Shown: positions 59,745 through 64,000 of the stretch, piece by piece | Layout of the letters: each line of letters begins with the position of its first letter | Numbering within the stretch: position 1 is the first letter of the stretch | Assembly: GCA_005408345.1 (NCBI GenBank) | Contig: SEMN01000045.1 | Span: 606,001 to 670,000, forward strand | Direction of reading: 5' to 3' | DNA length: 64,000 nucleotides | Source of the DNA: Macquaria australasica | Lineage: Eukaryota; Chordata; Actinopteri; Centrarchiformes; Percichthyidae | Notes under the pieces: model-generated | Told to the model about the DNA's origin: nothing | What the model saw: the letters and a program-made list of their open reading frames with translations, nothing else | The model's database searches: none | Translations under genes and position numbers: made by a program

Positions 59745-61839
59745 CTAATCATAGCTGGCAGCCAATGTAATCTCAGAAATTGCTATTAACTGTGACTGAC
59801 ATAATTTTGCCATGTCACTCAAACAGCAATTGGGTGCTTTACTGATGTCTTTGTCTCTGTATGACCTATAACATGCAGACACTTGTTGAAAGTAGACCAA
59901 CCCAAATGTCAGTGGTTGTTATAACCAAAGCAGGTTTTATGAATGCGGATTAACCATAGAGATAAATATTGCAACTACGGTAAAACGTGACTGATGTGCT
60001 CTCAGCCAAGGGTTTACAAAAACAAACAGATTTACTCCTTTGTTTGACAGTATGCTTTATATTGAGCTTTTCTTTCACGTTTCGCAATTTGTCTCTCATA
60101 CTGATGTAGTATGCAAAAATGTTTCGAGTAAAGCAGAGGCCATGCTTAGACCAACACCAAATCATTCCTGTGACTGCTGCATGATCTGGAAGTGCCAGGA
60201 AAAGGAATGTGAACAGAGGAAGTTATGAGAATGTAGATGAAGAGATTACTTTTTTAAATGTGCCACTCAGCCAGAACTGGTTTTACTGCCTATATTCAAA
60301 TTTATGGTTGTCAGGACCAACCTAGTTGGTTATCTAGATGACTTTGCCTTTTTTTTTAGAAGGTCTAAGGTCTATTCTTTGACCCCATAACATATCATTT
60401 TACCTTGTTGTTTCCCCTTAAGAGGATTTAATTCAGTTAAAATCTTCTTCTTCTATCCAGTCTGACAGTATCATATTGTTCTCCTCAATGAAGCTGTATG
60501 ATGTTTAGTGAAATAATCAAGCCTCCATGTTTTTATGGCAGCACCATTCCATCAAATGGAAATATTCGAGATGTCTCGTGCACAATTTCATACACACTTT
60601 CCCAAAATTCAGCCTGACATATTTGATATCTTTGGAAAATTTGGGATCTCCTGCAAAATTTAAAATAAATTCTTTGGATTTGAACAGTGTTTGGCTGAAC
60701 AGCATGTGCTGTGATCAGGCCACTGCTTGTTCATAGGATGAAGAATAAATTGTTCCTCTATGTGTCATCAGAAATCATGTGGATACATTTGGATAGTCCT
60801 AAGCATGGGTCTTGTGAACCTTGCATCAGAAAATAAAGTATATAAGAATATTGTTGCCTGGCAGCTAAAACATTAACAGCTATCCGTCACTAGATGTCCT
60901 CATAAAGCCACTGAATATTCTTGACACAAAACAGCTGTGTGGATTAGTTCAGTCCACAGGATGGCAAGTGTGGAAAAAGCATTAGGTTATACATGCTTAT
61001 AGGCCTCCTGCTCTATTTGTTGACACCTGGGAATGCATACAGTACAGGAAAAAATACCTAAACTTCATATTGTGGATGTGTGTGAGAGAGAAAAAGAGAG
61101 AGTGTGGTCAGTGTGCAGCAGGTTGGTGATTGTCGACTTGGGGTGGTTTCTTTCACGGACTGTCAGCGGCACATCTGTCCTCCTCCTCCTCCATAATGCT
61201 GAGTCTGATTCAGCACTTCAACACCTACACAGAGAACCAAGAATAGACTCAGGACTCATACTGAGACTGGAGAGAGGAGAAAAACAACTGCAGCCTCAGA
61301 CCACCTTGTCCCATCTCATCTCATCCCATTGTCTGCTGGCTGTACACTGGGTATGGTTTGAATTTGAGGGGCTGGTTGCCTATGGCTGATATGTCAGTCA
61401 TTATTGTAAAAGCCTCATTGCACATGTAGGTCTGAGTGGTGTAGGCTGATAGGGATCCCCCCTCTCAACACATTGTTATCATTGCCCCACTGTGTTGTTT
61501 CCAAAGCCTGAAAACCCATGTGATCTGATCGCACACAATATGCTTCCCAGGTGTCAGGTGCACCTGCTTTTTGGTCCACCTCCACATGACACACCTGAGG
61601 CCGGCTATCCAACACACATACATGCCCACAAACAGATATTTACATACACAGACACACATTATTAATCGTATATGGATGCAGCTTCCACACACACAAACAC
61701 ACCTGAGGCATGTGTATGATCACTGTGTCTGCAGCTGGAACATTGTAGTTCACCTTTACTCTAAGTTCCACAATAATGCGTGGATTACATGTTGATGGCC
61801 TCCATGTCCCATTTTTCAAATTTTATTTCCATTACCTTT

Positions 61840-62340
61840 GCTGCCCAGACCACCCCTCCCGCTCCAGCTCACTCCAAAGCGTGAGATCACTCCACAACGC
61901 ACCCCCCACCCCCTCCCGCCGCGCAGTTCAGTGCGCCCCCCTCGTGTGGATTCAGTTTCGGAAAGCGAGACGATGGCAAACATGTTGTGGGACAACTGAC
62001 CGAGATCATTGCAAGCAGCGCAGCATGACAGGACGTTGTGAGCGTTTACAATGTGTGAATTGATGTGTTCTGACGGAAGAAACCCGATGAATCAATGAAA
62101 TGTGAAACAGCATGAAGGCATCTGGTTGTCAAGTTCCAGACAGTGGATGCGCGCTGGATCCAGAACCAACGACAGGATGAATTGAGACATTACGCGCAAG
62201 AGGTTGCCACGGGCAAGCGTTGGGTTTGAGCTCTGTGGAAATCATTTCTGGGACAAACAACTTGGCGAGGATGTATCAATGAAGAATGTGAATGCGTCTG
62301 ACTCTCTCCAAACGGGGTGGATGAAGCCCTCGGCGGTGTC
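61840..62340 (+). promoter_or_regulatory. Probable promoter/5' UTR of lrrc52-like
   Basis: GC content rises from about 61840. Several upstream ATGs lie in this region. One at 62279 opens a 35-codon frame that ends at 62386, past the lrrc52 start at 62341. No TATA box or splice site is certain. Confidence 0.4.
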
Positions 62341-62989
62341 ATGCGTCTTGCCCCGCAGCCAAGCGCGCAACCCTTGCGGCTCATAGTTCTGCTCCTCCTC
62401 ACCACGGGGGCGAACACATACCCGGTGCTCTCTTCGGGCTGCCCGGACAGGTGTGTTTGTGATGACCAGCTGGTGGTTCAGTGCGCCGGGCAGCACCTGA
62501 CCACCTTCCCGGTCAACTTGCCGCTGGCCACGCGGCAGCTCATCATCTCCAACAACCGCATCGTGGAGCTGCCGCCGCTCGCGCTCAACTACCTCTCCGA
62601 TCTGGTGTACCTGGACTGCAGCAACAACTCCCTGACGGAGATATCCGAGTCCACGTTTGGGAATCTACGGAAGCTGGCCTACCTGGACCTCTCCTTCAAC
62701 ACCTTGACCCGGATCGAGGACAGGACGTTCGGCCCCTTGACGAGCCTGGTGATGCTGAGGATGACCGACAACCCGGGGCTCTCGGAAATCCACCCGGACG
62801 CCTTTGCGGAAAACGCGGCCCTCCAGGTGCTGGATGTGAGTCGGAACAACCTGACTGTCCTCAACATCACCTCCCTGATCGCGCTGACCGCCCTGCGCTC
62901 GGTGGGGCTCAGCGGGAACCCGTGGAGCTGCGAGTGCGACAACGAGGACCTGTGTCTGTGGGTCCACCTGGAGGGCTTCAAGTTCCAAG
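62341..62989 (+). CDS. lrrc52: Leucine-rich repeat protein, LRRC52-like (first coding exon, 3' partial)
   Basis: Residues 1 to about 28 are a signal peptide (core LRLIVLLLLTTGA). The LRR N-terminal cap has Cys34, 38, 40 and 48 (CPDRCVCDDQLVVQC). Five to six leucine-rich repeats follow, and the C-terminal cap begins at NPWSCEC (194-200). LSDLVYLDC at 85-93 is identical to human LRRC52. N-glycosylation sequons occur at N95, N170 and N175. Family: LRRC26/38/52/55 are single-pass auxiliary gamma subunits that shift gating of BK-type (and, for LRRC52, sperm Slo3) potassium channels. The rest of the C-terminal cap, the membrane span and the tail should be in an exon beyond the window. The exon appears to end in phase 1 at CAAG|GTTTTT, a weak donor. 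The neighbour mgst3 supports lrrc52 over its paralogues. A GTG 24 nt upstream is in frame but is not the start. Confidence 0.85.
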
Positions 62990-63430
62990 GTTTTTATCAA
63001 TTATATATTCTATTTTATTTTAGTGTCATATAAGGTGATAAAATCACAACATGACCCTTTACTGTTGCTTTTTCCTTAGTATCAAGTGGATAGGCCCCAG
63101 AGAGCCAATCACAGAGCTGTTGTGCTCCAGTTATTAATTATTAGGTAATGTCCGGTTATGTAAACTATTGGCCTTTTGCTGGTGGCTGCCCTCAATAAAT
63201 ATGTATCCTATGAAAAGATGAAAACTTACTTATCTGGCACCTTTCATACAAGAAATACGGCTGTAAGTGTTTTATATTCACTGGGAACATCTTAATAAAT
63301 AGTTAGGAAAGAGAAAACAAACAACTTAGATAAAAATGGAATTGTACCACTTTCTGAAAACGCTTTCTTCATAAAGCGTTTATAAGTTGCAACTAATGTT
63401 ATAAATGGTTGATGAATCATTTACTAATGC

Positions 63431-63496
<66 letters not shown>

Positions 63497-64000
63497 GTAT
63501 AAGCCATTAATAAGACAAGCTTTTGGGTTGCTAGGTTGTGAAAAATGTCTTCTTGCTAGTTACTAGGCCCCTACTGACCCCGGTACCTCCCACTCTCTGT
63601 GGAATGTGTATTGTGTGATAATTAATCAAACTCTTCAATTTCGGAATATGAAACAAAACTGAAATAATAAAGGTCTTTAAACTAGATGTTGACACGGGCC
63701 GTCTTCAAGACAGGGCCTCAAGATTACAAAATAAAGCAGGACCCAGCTTAAGGGCCCCATCATGTCACTTGATGTTGTGCTTTAGTGCTGAATATTCCCA
63801 AAAACATTTTCAATGAAATTAGCATTAACCACTTAACACACAGTGATACTGGGGCCCCTGCAATTCTGGGAGCCCAGGGCAGTTTGCCTGGTGGTGTTTA
63901 TCCTCCTCCAGCATGATAAAACATCAGCCAGAATGATTTTTCAAAACCCAGCACCCCTAAAATTGTAGTTATTAATGGTATATAATGGATTTTTAAAACA
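62990..64000. other. lrrc52 intron 1 (incomplete)
   Basis: AT-rich with an uninterrupted (TA)n of about 29 units at 63435-63493. No second exon is found before the window ends. Confidence 0.55.
63435..63493. repeat. (TA)n microsatellite
   Basis: Pure TA dinucleotides. Confidence 0.95.

Larger units (their letters stand above)
58501..61839. other. Intergenic region between mgst3 and lrrc52
   Basis: No supported gene. It holds a hAT-like fragment (about 58669-59060, 'tactttacttgagtatttccatttt'), a piece of the ggttcccaacc family (about 59300-59375) and an (ATATT)n array at 59702-59744. The rest is AT-rich with only short open frames. Confidence 0.6.

Noticed and set aside
62481..63023. 180-codon second plus-strand frame and 100-111-codon minus-strand frames over lrrc52
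   Set aside because: They are shadows of the GC-rich LRR exon; only the 62341 frame shows a signal peptide, LRRs and conserved cysteines.
1..64000. tRNA, rRNA or small RNA genes
   Set aside because: I found no cloverleaf with internal A and B boxes and no rRNA-like stretch. A covariance-model scan could still find a small RNA that I cannot see by eye.

Overview
The window looks like nuclear DNA from a teleost fish, probably a percomorph-type ray-finned fish. The evidence is vertebrate multi-exon genes with GT/AG introns, many (GT)n and other microsatellites, and several interspersed repeats that I recognise as common fish elements. Examples are hAT-like elements whose ends begin CAGTGGTGGAA, and the 'gctgcaactaac' and 'ccaggctagctgtttcc' families. 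There is no bacterial, plasmid, phage or CRISPR signature. The species cannot be fixed from the sequence alone.

Layout from left to right. (1) pde4b, plus strand, 730-23358: a cAMP-specific phosphodiesterase, open at its 5' end because the first exons of the long isoforms lie before the window. UCR1 exons come first. Three alternative promoter/first-exon units follow: a PDE4B2-like short form, a form starting MGLCC that I do not recognise, and a PDE4B5/PDE4D6-like super-short form. The shared UCR2 and catalytic exons and a roughly 2 kb 3' UTR close the gene. (2) A repeat-rich intergenic stretch, about 25.5-31.8 kb. (3) fzr1 (Cdh1, APC/C activator), plus strand, 32604-37909, 13 coding exons, complete. 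(4) ipo13 (importin-13), minus strand, 47381 down to 38828, 21 coding exons, complete, and tail-to-tail with fzr1. (5) A small type I membrane protein with a Thr/Ser/Pro-rich, mucin-like ectodomain, plus strand, 48249-53929, five exons, head-to-head with ipo13. I could not name it. (6) mgst3 (microsomal glutathione S-transferase 3), minus strand, 57771 down to 56747, five coding exons, complete. (7) lrrc52-like, plus strand, from 62341. Only the first coding exon is in the window. The mgst3/lrrc52 adjacency matches the human 1q24 order.

The genes do not form a pathway. They are independent vertebrate genes: cAMP breakdown, cell-cycle ubiquitination, nuclear transport, an unknown surface protein, glutathione chemistry and a putative ion-channel auxiliary subunit. 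I rebuilt all splice models by hand from reading-frame continuity, GT/AG sites and remembered human homologues. Intron phases close exactly in every gene: fzr1 487 aa, ipo13 965 aa, mgst3 151 aa, mucin-like 288 aa, pde4b short form 598 aa and super-short form 515 aa.

I see no wholly new biological system. The most interesting items are the candidate MGLCC first exon of pde4b, which carries a myristoylation/palmitoylation-type N-terminus and joins exactly at the splice junction used by known super-short PDE4 forms; the unidentified mucin-like membrane gene; a His5Gln7 tract in pde4b; a GT repeat replacing the pyrimidine tract at an ipo13 3' splice site; and a GC-AG intron and a stop-free, frame-preserving intron in ipo13.
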